A DNA stretch of 64,000 nucleotides from Buxus sempervirens (Eukaryota; Streptophyta; Magnoliopsida; Buxales; Buxaceae): positions 37,181,829 through 37,245,828 of the forward strand of contig OX387187.1 of NCBI GenBank assembly GCA_947561395.2, read 5' to 3'. Below, piece after piece: positions 12,601 to 24,681 of this stretch. Position 1 is the stretch's first letter. Every line of letters begins with the position of its first letter. Under the pieces are notes generated by a model. That model was not told the origin of the DNA. It searched no databases and saw nothing but the letters and a program-made list of their open reading frames with translations. Position numbers and translations under genes: made by a program.

Positions 12601-15600
12601 AGTAAAAAAAGAGAATGTGACAATTAAGGGCCACAGGTCAATAAAGACTTCAAATATGATTTACACAAAGGCTTAGCCTGCACTTAAAATTTTTTATCCG
12701 TAGACAATCAGGGAAGATCTCTGCTCGGTTATTTTCCCTCAGAGTATCATACTTGTCAGGGGACTGTAGATACCTCAGGCTTTCCTGTAGAGAGTACACG
12801 AACTAGTGATGATTTTCCCACGTTAGGAGCTCCAACAAGACAAAGCATTGGTGTTTCCAGATCAACTACAGGCACTGCACGCAATGTCTGCAAACCCCAA
12901 AATTGTCAAAGATGGTTGTGCAGATAAATCTTACATCTATAAGCTGGTCGGTTGGAACATTTTTTTTTTTCAGCATTATGCTTATCTAAACGTCAAGTGA
13001 GTAGTTTAGACACAAAAAAAAAACCTAGCAGAAAATGTTGTTGAAAGCACACAAGTCAATCTATGGAGTGAAGAATGATACAAACACTGGGTGTGAATAG
13101 TGAATAGTAAGATTAAAACACAAAATGGGACTAATAATACCAAATTATTAAGTTAAACATGACTGTTACACAACAGTGAGAGATAAAGTGATTGCTCTAC
13201 CTAGAATTACTAGCTAAATGGACAAATCGGACATGAGATACGTTTTTAATAGGAATATGATATATCTCATGATCTACTTATGAGTGATTATCCAAGTATT
13301 TTTACCAAAGGAACTGGACAATCATTAGGTTCAATATGGTCTGCTAAATCCACTCACCCAAGTAAGCAGAATTTTCTTATGCAGTACTGATGTACCGAAT
13401 AGTGTACAGTATGCAAGTTTGATATTTCCATTGTTTGTCAATACTACTTACAGACTAGGTAAGTCATGTTATGCCAAGCACGTCAGTCTACCAACATGGA
13501 TTTGGCATTGGGAAACTGCATACTGGGACAACATGGATTTGATATTTCCATTGTTTGTCCATACACACACGGGCGCACGCATGCATTTGTTAAATTTTTA
13601 CCCCCATTATGTATGAAATATATTGTTATTTTATACAGTAACTTTGCGGTTGCACATAAAGTTACTTACCTGAAACAAGTGCTTATTCTTTTTCTTTACT
13701 TCTCTGCTATTGCAGATTTTTTTTTTCTTTAATCTCTCTCTATGTTCTTATCTTGTGAATTTTAGTTGTCAATCATTTATTAACACTTTGTAGTTTGACA
13801 CCAATAAGAACATCAATTTTTTACAACAGAGTGCTAGAAATTCAAGAATAAAAAAATTCATGGCAAGTAGTTTTCCTTTTGCATTCTTAACTATTAAATC
13901 CATATCCTAAACTTCATTCTGGTGTTTTAAAATGCATGTGAGGTATACTCCTAGAGGCTTAAGACAGGATCATGCAAATTCTCGATCAAACATTAAAAAC
14001 ATCAAAATGGTGTATATTTTACAAGGACAGAATTTCAGAGAGAAAACAGGAACACAAGCAAATTAAAAAAAATGCTTGAAATCCAGTAAGAAAGATAATT
14101 TTTTTGTAAACTTTTTTAAGACTCTTGATTTGTTTATATACATGTTCATGCAAATCCTCAGCTACATATTAAATGAACACCAAATAAATGTATGTAAGCC
14201 AAAGAAAATATAAACAAATCATTTATGTAAGCCAAAGAAGATCGGGTGAAAAATATCTGAAGAAAATAAAACAAGTTCACTTGGAAGACATGGGCTAGAA
14301 AAAAACCACTTTTGCTTGTTTAGGAACTGACTCTGATTCGAAGAAATTGTCATTATTTTCGTCTGAATTCTGCTGAAGAATTATTTTATTTTATTTTTCA
14401 TTTGCGCTTCATGAACAAAATGATGATAAGAATATTTTTTCTTGATTGAAAACTTGCCTGTGTCAGTGATGATCACATATTTATTATCCTTTATTGAGGC
14501 AAGTGGATTGAGATAAGGACTTTTACATGCCGCCTTTTGCTAAATTTTGGCAACTATAGAAGCAGAGAAACAAGAGATTTTTTAATATGTTTCCTCTCAT
14601 GAACAGTTGCTGGATAACAAGTGGCTTCTTTGCTTCATTTTTGAAGTAATGAATGATATAAGGAATGCTTCACAATTCTGCCAATGCTTATGGTGTATTG
14701 TGCATAGAAATAGTTGGCCTATCTTGATACTTTTGGATACACATTTTATACTCTACTGTTGACCAAGACTAGTAAACCATTTATACTTAATAAATGAACT
14801 TTGCTTAATGATAAAACTATGATAAGAAATTTTCTTTTTGCTTGAGAAATTTTCTATCCCAATGATAGTACTTCAGCTAGATTCTTGTTGTACTAACCGA
14901 AATTAACCAGGTAGTAGAACCATGGTATTATTTCCATAATATGGTGTTCTCACAAGGAGTTGAAGATAAATTTACTATCAAAGGTTAACAAACTATGCTT
15001 TTTTCTATGTCTCTTTTACAACCTTTAAGAATACTGCAACTAGTCCCATGATTAATGAATTGAATCCCATTTTGAATCAAATCTACTCCTATGATTCTTT
15101 TAATATGATTTGAATTTATCTATATGTTTTTCCATGATTGCTTTGCATTCGCGTTTTATTTTTTTATTTTTTTTTTCTGTTGGGATTGGAACTAAAATCT
15201 CAAAATCTGCATCTCCTTACATTTTCATACGATTTATGACCAAATAATTTGGTTCTCTATATGCTAATCAACACGTTCCTATCTTAAAAAAGAAGGGGGC
15301 CAGAGTCTCATGCATCACAGCCTTACATATCTTGATGTTTTAACACCCCATCCTTCAGTATAGTGATAGTAATTCCATTGAAGACAATGACCTTTCCTTT
15401 TTATAATCAATAAGAGATTCCTATTTAACGAGAGAAGTACCTTGGCAATGTTATCCTTCAGCATAGTGATAGTAATTCCATTGAAGACAATGACCTTTCC
15501 TTTTTATACTCAATAAGAGATTCCTATTTAACGAGAGAAGTACCTTGGCAATGTTTAATAAATCATCTACAGCTTTCCCTTCAAGTTTAAAAATTTCTTC

Positions 15601-18600
15601 AAGCTTCTTCATACCCTGCAAATAAAAGCAAAAATATCGCTCACTTATCAACAGAAGAATGTTTATATAGGCAAATGAATGCAACATATCCTACATAATG
15701 ATAAGCACTAACCTCACTCAGTCGTTCTTCTGCTTCCCGCTTTGATAATGACTGCCAATATTTACAAGAAGGTAAATAGGAAAAAAAAATTTATAAGAGA
15801 AGAGAGAGCAATAATAAAAGAACAAATCAACAAATTATCCTATAATGATCACATTATAAAACAGAAACCTAACTTGACCAATATTAAATATCCACTGAAG
15901 AGAAAAAAAAATTCAAAATAAAGGGAAAAGAGTCTTTTCATAAACATAAAAAAATTACTAAATTTAGGTATCATGAGGAAGGAGATATGTACAAGCATGA
16001 TTTTGACTACTTGAGTGCCAGAACAAGTGCTAATGATTGTACCACTGCCACAAGGCAAGGTGATCGCCCAAACAAACGGAAGTGATGCCCAAAATGTAAA
16101 TGCATATGGACTATTTTGACAGGTCTTCCCAGACATAGCCTGAAACTTTATTAAGACATTTAGCTAGAGCGAATCAAATTCTTGCGAGAAAAGGAGAATT
16201 AATGAGCAGATGACAAAACATTGGGTCTATAATATAAGGTATGATTGTAAATATTTGTTTGGTAAGTCTCAAGCTCATCAGAAATTTATGGGCACAACCT
16301 TGGCTTGAGATAGTCAGAAATTGATGTGCTCAGGTTCAATTCATCCAGTTCCATGACTGTGTCAGTCAAGCCAAAAATCTTATGAATCTGAAAAAAAAAA
16401 GACCTCTGAAAAGAAAATAAATGTCAATTGAAAAAAAGAAAAAGAAAAAGAAAAATGATTTCAAGTGAGTTATGCTTTAACATCACAATCCGCAGATTAT
16501 GCTTTGTTTATGGTAATTTTATAAGCATTGTTGAGACATATAAGAAGCAGATAAGCACATGGAAGCTTCACAAGCCTACATCTCAGCTCAGGCTTGGCTC
16601 ATTGACAATCCAACTGAGATAGATCCAGGACAAGAAATAAGAATGAGCACACCTCAGAAACACGACTTGTTTAGAAGATCATATGCCTTTGACCTATATT
16701 TCTTGTTCAAAAGGTTAAGATGTTACTTGGGATATTAACATATATCTTTTTAAGAATATACATTTTCTTGCTACAAAATCCACTTAGTACATCTCTTTTT
16801 TTTTTAAATAGAAAGGATTATGTGAAGCTCTTCATAGCATTTTTTATTTTTCTTCTTTTCAAAGAATCTCCTTTATGTGGTGATACTCAATCAACAAATT
16901 GAGAGATGGATAGGTGAGAATTTCAAGAGCTTCTCCATCATCTACCTCATGTAGTGCAAATTCATTTCCTGGTATCTCTTTTCTTTTCATCCCTTTTTTC
17001 TCCCCATATTACTTTACTTCTTACTGCCCACAATAAATTCAAAATCATTTCCCTCAAAGACTTTACAGCCCTATATAGATATCACAACAATTTAACTTCA
17101 AAACCTGTACTTACTGCCTCTTTCAGCCACCCTGTTTCTCCTCATCCAGACCCTAGCTATATTTAAACTACAGAACCTATCAGCACACATCCATAACCTA
17201 GGTAATTACATTCTCTCCTTTTTCTTGCTTTTGTAAACAATATAAAAAGCTTGACCTAGATTCTCAATTTGTACAAGATAATGGACAGTTGAGACTTCTT
17301 CTAACCATGAATTGAGAGGCACTGGAAAATGCAGGTCAGAATTTATCTAGCGAATTAACAATATGGAAGTATCAAGCCTTACAGATATGCTTGACTACTA
17401 ACAAATGATGAAATATGCTTACAATCAGAATATCTGATCATGAAAATAGATAAACGAAATTAAGCAGTTGCTATAAGTACATTGTCATCATAATTGGAAT
17501 ATACTCAATCATGAAAATGCACAAAGATGATCAGGCATTGCAATAAAACATCAATTAATTTTGGCAGGTTTTTAAGATTCCAACAAATGCAAATAATTAT
17601 AGATCTATATGAGAAAAATAAAATAAAATAAACTATGTAAACTTGTTGCTCCAAGCTAAGGAATGCGTGTATTGCTACTGTCACTTAAAATGTTATGTAA
17701 TTAAAAAGCCACTTAAAGCTAGCAGATACTATCACTTCTCAGCTAGCACCATCCCAACCTTGGCACAGAGAGAAGCATGCTCCTTTCCAACAGATATCAC
17801 CTTCTTCCTAAGAGCATCAACCCTTCCCAATACCTGTCAAACCACAAGTTACAAGATTATTAAAATGGAAGTTACAAAGAACTTAAGTTTAAAACTTATT
17901 ACTAATCTACTGATTCCACTAATAAGGATTCTACAAAAGATTTACTTGAATGTTACCAAAAGCAAGTGCGCTTCAACAAATGGTTTTAAATCTCAGTTTC
18001 AAGATTCACTTTCATCCTAGTTAGAATTCGAATGGCCTGAAATCTCAGCAAAATATTACAAAATTTCCCTGAATTGTTAGAAAATTTCTCTATAAAATCA
18101 GGATTTCTCAAAAAATCTCAAAATGTTAAATGCATGGTAAAATTGCAATGCAATATTGGTAATTTTGTCGATATTCCATAAAATCAGAATTTCCTAAAAT
18201 CTCAAAACACCAAATGCATTCTCAAAATCTCTTAAAATGTCAGATGTTCCACATGACTTGAAATCAAAATAAAATTTCAAATTTTCTGAATTCTTGTAAT
18301 TAAAACCATATGTTCACAATAACTGTTGACCAAAAGTTTGATTCTTAATCAATTCCTAATCAAACATGATCTCACCCAATTATGTGGGTTTTTATTTCAT
18401 GGGGTACGGACCCATCCAGGGCGTCTAGGTTACAAAACAATCCCCTTAATTACAACTCTAAAATATTAAAGAAAACCCTTTGATGCTAACTTAATTCACA
18501 AGACTTGATTACTTGTATGGTTGGGATTGATTTGGTTTGTTTTAATTGCGACTGAACCCAGTTTGATTTGTCGGGTTGCCTACGTACCCAATTATTTGGT

Positions 18601-21600
18601 AAGTTTGATTTGTCGGGTTGCCTACGTACCCAATTATTTGGTATCAAGTCATAACGTAGTTCAAAAGAATAATTTGAGTTTGAATTTAAGATATTATATT
18701 TAATTTGGTTTATTTTAATTAATTGGACCATTAAGATCCGGTTCAATTGGGTTTAATTTGAATGGTTTAATATTTAAGGCATTGGACCGTAAAAAGATCA
18801 TACCTTGGATTAAACCATTAGAGTTTAATTTGAGTTAAACCGCAAAGAGGAAACGGTTTGATTTGAAAAGATTTGATTTGATTTAATTTGAGTGGTTCAA
18901 TTTCCAAGGCATTGGACCATAGAAGATCATACCTTAATTGGACCAAGACGTTTAATTGATTTAATTTAAGTTGAACCGAAAGGGGAAAACAATTCAATTT
19001 AAGGGAATTTAATTTGATGTGGTTTAAACCCAAGGCATTAGACCGCAGATCCTACCTTAGGTTGAACCACGAGGTTTGATTTGATGGATTAGTTCAATTA
19101 AACCACTTTTATGACTTGAACCGTAAAAGGGGAAACGGTTTTGATTTGTTGGTTTAATTTAATCACTTTAATGTGTATGGGGGCTGGTTTGAACCATCTT
19201 GATTGCAATATGTTATTTTAAATTGGCTTGATGCCATTAATTGCATAATTTGGTTCAATTTTAGGATGATTTTTGGTTTATTTAGTTTAAGAACAATTTC
19301 GGTCCAATTTGGATTTTAATTTGGTTTATCTTAGTTTAAGGACAATTTCAGTCCAATTTGAATTATTTATAGTTCAGTTTTAGTTTAAGGACGATTTCAG
19401 TCCAATTTGAATTATTGTTAGTTCAGTTTTAGTTTAAGGACGATTTCGGTCAATTTTGGATTTAAACTTAGTTCAATTTAATGGTTCAATTGATTTGAGA
19501 CCTTTTGGTCTAATATTGAACACTTTTGGAACACATTGTAGGTTGGTTTAAAGCACTTTTGGGTGCATTTAAACACTTTTACATGAAAAAGAGAAGCAAT
19601 TTGATTTTTACATCATGGATTTTGATGTAATTTTGGGATGTTTGGGTTCCAGGAAGGTCCAATGATTTTTAGGGATTTTCTGGAATTTTTCTGAGATCAA
19701 ATTGGGCTTGAATTGTGTAAAATACACATTTCTGGGTTAAACCGGGTTGATTTTCTGGTTCAATTGCTGCCGGTTCAGGCGATTTGGGCCTGTTTTAAAT
19801 CCATGGGTCACGGCTGGGTCAATTCCAGCGTAACAGGCCGGGCGAATTGACTTGACCTGCGCGCGGGCCACAATTGGGCCTGTGTCCATGCGCGCGGGTC
19901 TTGAAACTGATGGAACGGCTCGGGCCGAGAAATGGACCCGCGCGGGTCGCGTCTGGGCTAGAGACATGGGCGCATGGGTCTTGGGCACGGCCAGGCCCGA
20001 GGTGCCTGGGTTTAGAGCACCTGGGCTCAATGCAAGGCCCAGTTTGCTGTCTGGCATGCGCAGGAGCCCAGGACGCTGAAAAAGCCCTTTTTGCCCTTGT
20101 TTAGCCTTTGAATTTGCGATTTCTGCCATTGCCGAACCCAAAACGCCTACAGATCCGTTTTTGGCCGGATTTTGGGTATTTTTAGCCCAATTTCATGACT
20201 ATAAACTCAGATTTTAACCCAGAAAATTATTTTAATGATTTTAGATCATTTTAGGGAGTTTTTACGCAGGAGTTCGGGTGACCCAAATATGAGTCCCCAA
20301 CTCTCCCTTTTTTTTTTTGGGGGTTTATCTTATGAAGTCCAGGTGGTCCTAAAAAGAACCCCTGGCCCTTCGAATTTGTTTCACGGAAGAAATTGAAGAA
20401 TCCCTCATCTTTAATTGTAATCCAATTAGGATACAGAGTCCAGGCGACCCTAATAAGAGTCCCTGACTCTCTGAAATTAATCGGAGAACAAAATTAAAGA
20501 TAAGTGATAAGATTAGGGGAAGAAAGCAGAGAGATAAACCTCATCTAAATCTTACCTTTTCTTCTTTGTGATAATCTTCTGTCACTCTTCAAATCAATCT
20601 CTTTGTTATCCTTCAAAAACCTGCGTATCCTTTTTCTTTTGCTCCCTCTATTTTCCAACCCCTCCCTCTTTTTTTCCTTAGCCTTTTATAGAGATAAGTT
20701 AGTTGCAACATGTGTGGGAAGTTGCAACTTCCCACACCCCCATGTTAGCAAAAGTTTAGGGGAGAGCCGTTGGCTCTCCCTCTACATTCCCCTTCTCTTT
20801 GCACGACCCCCTAGAAAAGGGGTCGTGCAAATCCTTTGAATCTTTTTTTTTTGTTAGCCTCAAGACATGTGTCCCATCTCAAGACTTTTTGTTTGTTTAT
20901 TTTAAATTAATTGAAGAAGGAGGGTGAGGTGGGGACACATGGCATGTGGTCCCCACCTCTTCAAACGAATTTGACTTCTTCAAAGAGCATTTTATTTGAA
21001 ACACTCTCTCTCTCTCTCTTTTAATTAAAATAGGAAAAAGAAAGAGGGAGGGGGACGTGGCATATGGTCCCCCTCCCTTGAGGAGTCGTGCACATGCACG
21101 ACTCCAAGACCTCTTTTTTTTTTTTTAAATTAAAACTCTTTATTTATTCTTTTGTTTGTTTTCTTTTTTTTTTTGGGATTTCTTTGGGATGTGGCACTTA
21201 TGCCACGTCATCAAAGATACATCTATTTTTTTAGGTGCAAACAATAACTTCCATAACTGTTTCATTAAGTGGAAATTACACCTATGTTCAGTATTTGTAA
21301 AGAACCTTACTGTTGCAGCATTTTTATTTCTCTAGAATTCAGAAAACCTTGGATTCTGTCATGGTTGGATCCCCACTGAAAAAGGCCCCAAGAAAAGAAC
21401 TTTTATAAACAGCTTACCTCTTCATAATTTCCATCCCCAAGAGTCAATTCTATAAGAGATCGTTCATATGGGTGCAGATGTCTCTTATTTGGGAAGTACT
21501 CCCTGTAATTTCTCAATGGAAGAGCCAATTCCTGAAAATGGAAAAGGAATGCGCAGACATCAGTTTTGGGAGGGGTTTTTTTTTTTTTCATATGACAATC

Positions 21601-22522
21601 ACAGAGAACAAGACTAGTAGCATGTCCAGCAAACATGAGATACAGTACAGATACTTACTTTCATTAGTGCATCAAGTTGTTTTGCACCTCTATTCCTCTC
21701 CCGCTTTGCAATATTAGCAATGCCTATGGCAAAGGCAAACTAAATATCATGTCTTGGACCTGGTACCATGGACTGAGCTCCAAGGCTATTAATTTCCCTT
21801 TCAAAATAGGTGTTCAATATTTTAATGGAATACGTGATCCTGATCAATTACCTTTTGTAGGAGAGACCCTCTTTGCCTTCCTCAGAGCAGAATAAAGAAT
21901 ATCCACTGATGGCATCACCATGGGTAACTTTTGAAATGCACCAACAGTCTCAAGGTCACCAATACCTTTTTCCTTCAAATGAAGATAACAAATTAACTTA
22001 GATTTCTCTTTGACTGTTTCCAAACGTGATATTAATAGTTAGACTGCTTTAACTAGACTCAGTCGTACAAACAGAAGCTTGGAGCTGATCAAGAAACAGG
22101 AACAGCTTATGAAAATTTACATAATATGATACATAATAAATAGGAAATTCTCTGTTATGCACCTAGTTTGACAAATTTTTGTGCTTAATGAAGTGTTTGC
22201 ATGGTCATGTGAGAAGCATATTATATTACAAAAATCCAAAGCTGTAGCTGCATTTGAGCAATGGTAGCAGCAGAGGGCGTGGACATAATTTTTTATCACA
22301 AATATTCAATATTTATATTCTTCTTCTTTTTCTTTTTTTTTTTTGGGTAAGAAAGAGGGAGGAACATGCACCCCCCCCCCCCCCCCCCCCGCACAAGCGT
22401 GACCACAGTGCCTTTGTCCCCACTGCAGAATGTTCGGATTGAGCCATGGCTACCAATCAACCCCGCCTTAGTCAGGGGAATTGAACTGTCACCAAAGCAC
22501 CACGAGAGTGCAATGAATCTTG

Positions 22523-22565
<43 letters not shown>

Positions 22566-24681
22566 CGGCGTGGGGGTCCAGTCCTTGGGACTAACACCCT
22601 GCATGCAGGGGGATTTGATCCTAGGACCTTCAGCCATCCAAGCTATACCGCAAACCCACAAGAGCACTGGGCTACCACTCCTGTGATTTCAATATTTATC
22701 TATTCTAAAGCTTCTAGAGCTCCTGTATTCTGAAATCCTTCAACGAAAAATCAAAGATCTACAGTATGAGGCAAAGCTTATTACTTAGCAAAAGGCGTAA
22801 AGTCACAGATGCAAGCCAAATAACTTTTGAAACACAGATACAAACTCCAATTTACATGTTTGACATGATGATACAGATTCTTGGAAGCATAATTTCACTT
22901 ATATTTCTGTGCTCATATTACACATCTTGTTTCATTGATTCATTTCTGATCTTCAAAATACATGCCCAATTAGTAATGCAAATTCTGTAATTTTGGGCCT
23001 TCAAATGTGCTTCAAGAATTTGTGGTACAGTCGCAGTTGCATATATCTTCACCAATCAAGGTTTTTGCTAGTCAATGCACTTTCTAGAAAGCAAATTTGA
23101 TATTTCAAAATTCAAATTATTTTTGGTTTTATTTAAATCCATACTTATTTTTTAAAGATATGAAGTCAGCTAGCATGAGATTATGAGACTAAAGCATTTT
23201 TTTGTGGAGCTATGTTTTTGCAGTTACCCATAGCTGGTAGCATATTCTTGCTCTGGAAATATACAGAAATAAAAGGAAGTGTAGTTGGTTTGCCTGAAAA
23301 TGCATGATGTATGATTGGATGCAAAATTGCAAACACAGTCAACATATACTAATTCTTTTTAAAAACTCATCATGATATAAGGCTTTGTATGCCTATGGAA
23401 ATAGATATGGTTCACATATCATGTTGAATGGACAATTCTACAAAAGTGCCATACTCATTGTGGACATTTCAGAATTTAATACATAGCAACTTCTGGTACA
23501 GCACCCCAAGATTTTATTTTCCTTATTTTCTAATCAAAAACTAATATCCAAAATGGAATATGGATCTATATTTTCCTATGAATATATTTCATATGGATAA
23601 CACATCAATATTAACAATTAATTTAACTATGTGTATACAATAAAATACATCAGAAAATAATTACTTTTAATCCATTTTATCCAATGACTTGTTATTTTCT
23701 ACTACATTATTAACATATCATCATAAAAAAATTCCATTAACTCTAATTTCAACACTTTAAGGCACTTAGCAGTTTTATTTTTCTAAAATTACTTTTTTCA
23801 AACATCCTTAAAAATGGATCACAGATGCACTTGTAAAAGAGTGTGGACAACAGAAACAATAATGCTAATGGGAAATACCTTTACATTGATCTCTTGCTTG
23901 GTTCGGGTTAGAGGTACATAACTTCCTTTCACAATATCATATGTGGAGGTCTGTAATTTCCTACAGAAGGAACAATTTGCTTTCCCCAGTAACAGAAACA
24001 TATCTGCATTGTCCAAAGGCCAAAAATTAACGATCTTGTTGGTAAATGAAAGAAACTTCAAATGCAAATTGGTCTTCTTGTTAACAAAACAGGTAAGATT
24101 AACTTTGAAAGATAAAAAATATAATACAATACCAAACATGTAGCTGCCTTTGCCTAATCAAATATGAGAAATAACTTAAGCCCACAGATTTTTCCCTTCC
24201 TTTTTTTTTTTTTTGGGTTGTGGGGGGTGTTTCTCTTTCCTGGGTAAGATTGAAGAGATTGAGAAGCAACATTAAGCATCTCTCCAAATGGTTATACAAC
24301 CAAACCATTATTTGAATCGAATCTAAATGATATAACATTAAAATCTTATAAGGCAAAATAACGGTATAAGAAGCATCTGGGTAGGCAGAAAAATACAAAG
24401 AACCCAAAGTAAGATTCAAATAGATGACCGAATTACAACTTTCAGCAAATAGGTAAGGAGTTAAAATACTCAGAATAATGGCCGTATGGATTTTTACGCC
24501 AAAAAGGGAAAAAAAAAGAGTAAGAACATGAGTTCAGTACCGTATTATGGGAAAATAGAGCTCGAAATTTAAAAAAGAAACAGAGAGAGGGGGAAAAAAA
24601 GAAGAGATGAACTGTTGAATCACAAAACCTTTGGAAAGCTTGTAGCTTCTCGGAAGCATCTTGGTAGTGGGAATCTGCCAT
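9687..24681 (-). CDS. PDE318: NOG1/Obg-class GTPase, PDE318-like, 14 exons
   Basis: Coding exons on the minus strand: 24681-24629, 23960-23879, 21972-21852, 21723-21659, 21531-21418, 17833-17759, 15751-15713, 15615-15544, 12887-12774, 12597-12526, 12392-12356, 11071-10959, 10509-10303 and 9767-9687. All borders are GT-AG and the phases join into 414 residues plus TAA. An N-terminal helical NOG1-type region (about 1-205) precedes the GTPase domain: G1 GAPNVGKSS (226-234), G2 TTRG near 251, G3 DTPG near 272, and G4 SKCD near 340 in place of NKxD. NOG1 proteins act in ribosome assembly; I recall Arabidopsis At1g80770 (PDE318, pigment defective) as the closest form, which suggests a plastid-linked role. 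The start MADSHYQDASEKLQ has no obvious transit peptide, so the true start or a further 5' exon is uncertain. Introns reach 3.6 kb and carry an LTR and a SINE. Confidence 0.9.
11290..11410 (+). mobile_element. possible L1-type LINE 3' tail relic in a GTPase-gene intron
   Basis: The sequence runs through a T-rich stretch to gtgtgctgtatccctc, then ttaatataatttctcatc and attcatcaaaaaac. This order is close to the L1 3' end at 49820-49887 (ctatgtactcctcatttc, cattacttatcaaaaaa). No coding remnant is left. Similarity was judged by eye only. Confidence 0.35.
15351..15556. repeat. 103-bp tandem duplication copying an exon end and splice donor
   Basis: Two adjacent copies with a period of 103 bp (15351-15453 and 15454-15556) differ at only a few bases. 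Each holds the minus-strand string CATTGCCAAG|GTACTTC, the last bases of the GTPase exon 15615-15544 together with its splice donor. The copy at 15544 is attached to the real exon; the copy at 15441 lies 103 bp further into the intron and is a decoy donor. Confidence 0.9.
18561..18644. repeat. two 42-bp tandem units inside the solo LTR
   Basis: The units 18561-18602 and 18603-18644 are identical except for the last base. Each carries gtttgatttgtcgggttg followed by cctacgtacccaattatt. The second unit continues into tcaagtcataacgtagttc, so the duplication copied one half of a longer conserved block. Confidence 0.92.
18778..19150. repeat. about three diverged 126-130-bp tandem units in the LTR
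   Basis: The anchor phrase ggcatt(g/a)gacc begins at 18778, 18908 and 19034. Each copy is followed by a gatc(c/a)taccttt-like phrase and later by a ttgaaccg...ggggaaa phrase. Copies differ by small indels and substitutions. They make this part of the LTR a diverged tandem array. Confidence 0.75.
19283..19450. repeat. four 49-50-bp tandem units in the LTR
   Basis: The phrase agtttaag(g/a)a followed by c(a/g)atttc(a/g)gtccaattt starts at 19283, 19333, 19382 and 19431. The middle units are nearly identical and the outer units more diverged, as expected for an array grown by unequal exchange. Confidence 0.85.
20712..21206. repeat. cluster of short inverted repeats in the LTR
   Basis: Six hairpins lie in about 500 bp: a perfect 26-bp palindrome at 20712-20737 (centre gttg|caac); 9-bp arms at 20760-20780; 10-bp arms around an 8-bp loop at 20801-20828 (gcacgacccc / ggggtcgtgc); 11-bp arms at 20926-20959 (gaggtggggac / gtccccacctc); 10-bp arms at 21082-21105 (ggagtcgtgc / gcacgactcc); and 6-bp arms at 21191-21206. 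In the minus-strand sense they occupy the beginning (U3 side) of the LTR. Confidence 0.85.
22317..22687 (-). mobile_element. SINE with two tRNA-like modules, 12-bp TSD
   Basis: The insert is flanked by TTCAATATTTAT at 22305-22316 and 22688-22699. Read on the minus strand it begins ATCACAGGAGTGGTAGCCC and ends in an A-rich tail. Two tRNA-like segments are visible: the first has TGGTAGCCCAGTG (A-box-like) and GGATCAAATCCC (B-box-like); the second has GTGACAGTTCAATTCCCC. On the plus strand a C20 tract (22371-22390) and a G42 tract (22524-22565) flank the second module. It lies in the second intron of the GTPase gene. Confidence 0.72.

Larger units (their letters stand above)
18324..21243 (-). 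mobile_element. solo LTR of about 2.92 kb, TSD ATAAC
   Basis: The element starts TGTTGACC and ends GTGCAAACA, giving TGTT...AACA termini. It is flanked by the same 5 bp, ATAAC, at 18319-18323 and 21244-21248. It has no gag or pol ORF and no second LTR, so it fits a solo LTR left by recombination. It sits in the fifth intron of the GTPase gene. Near its plus-strand left end is a block with gcctacgtaccc and acgtagttc phrases that I recall from U5-like parts of plant Ty3/gypsy LTRs, here read on the minus strand. Internal parts are tandem arrays (18561-18644, 18778-19150, 19283-19450), a GC-rich block (about 19750-20060) and a cluster of hairpins (20712-21206). Confidence 0.8.

Noticed and set aside
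18778..19450. CRISPR-like spaced repeat array
   Set aside because: The units are contiguous and diverged with no unique spacers, inside an LTR of a plant nuclear genome.
19737..20141. 134-codon ORF on the minus strand, R/P/A rich
   Set aside because: It lies in the GC-rich block of the solo LTR, where few stops are expected; it overlaps open frames on the other strand and has no domain.
22296..22686. ORFs of 123 and 106 codons with poly-Pro or poly-Gly runs
   Set aside because: They are translations of the C20 and G42 tracts inside a SINE; no family motif.
22566..22687. Functional tRNA gene
   Set aside because: A-box- and B-box-like phrases occur, but no full cloverleaf or discriminator can be drawn; flanking target duplications identify a SINE.
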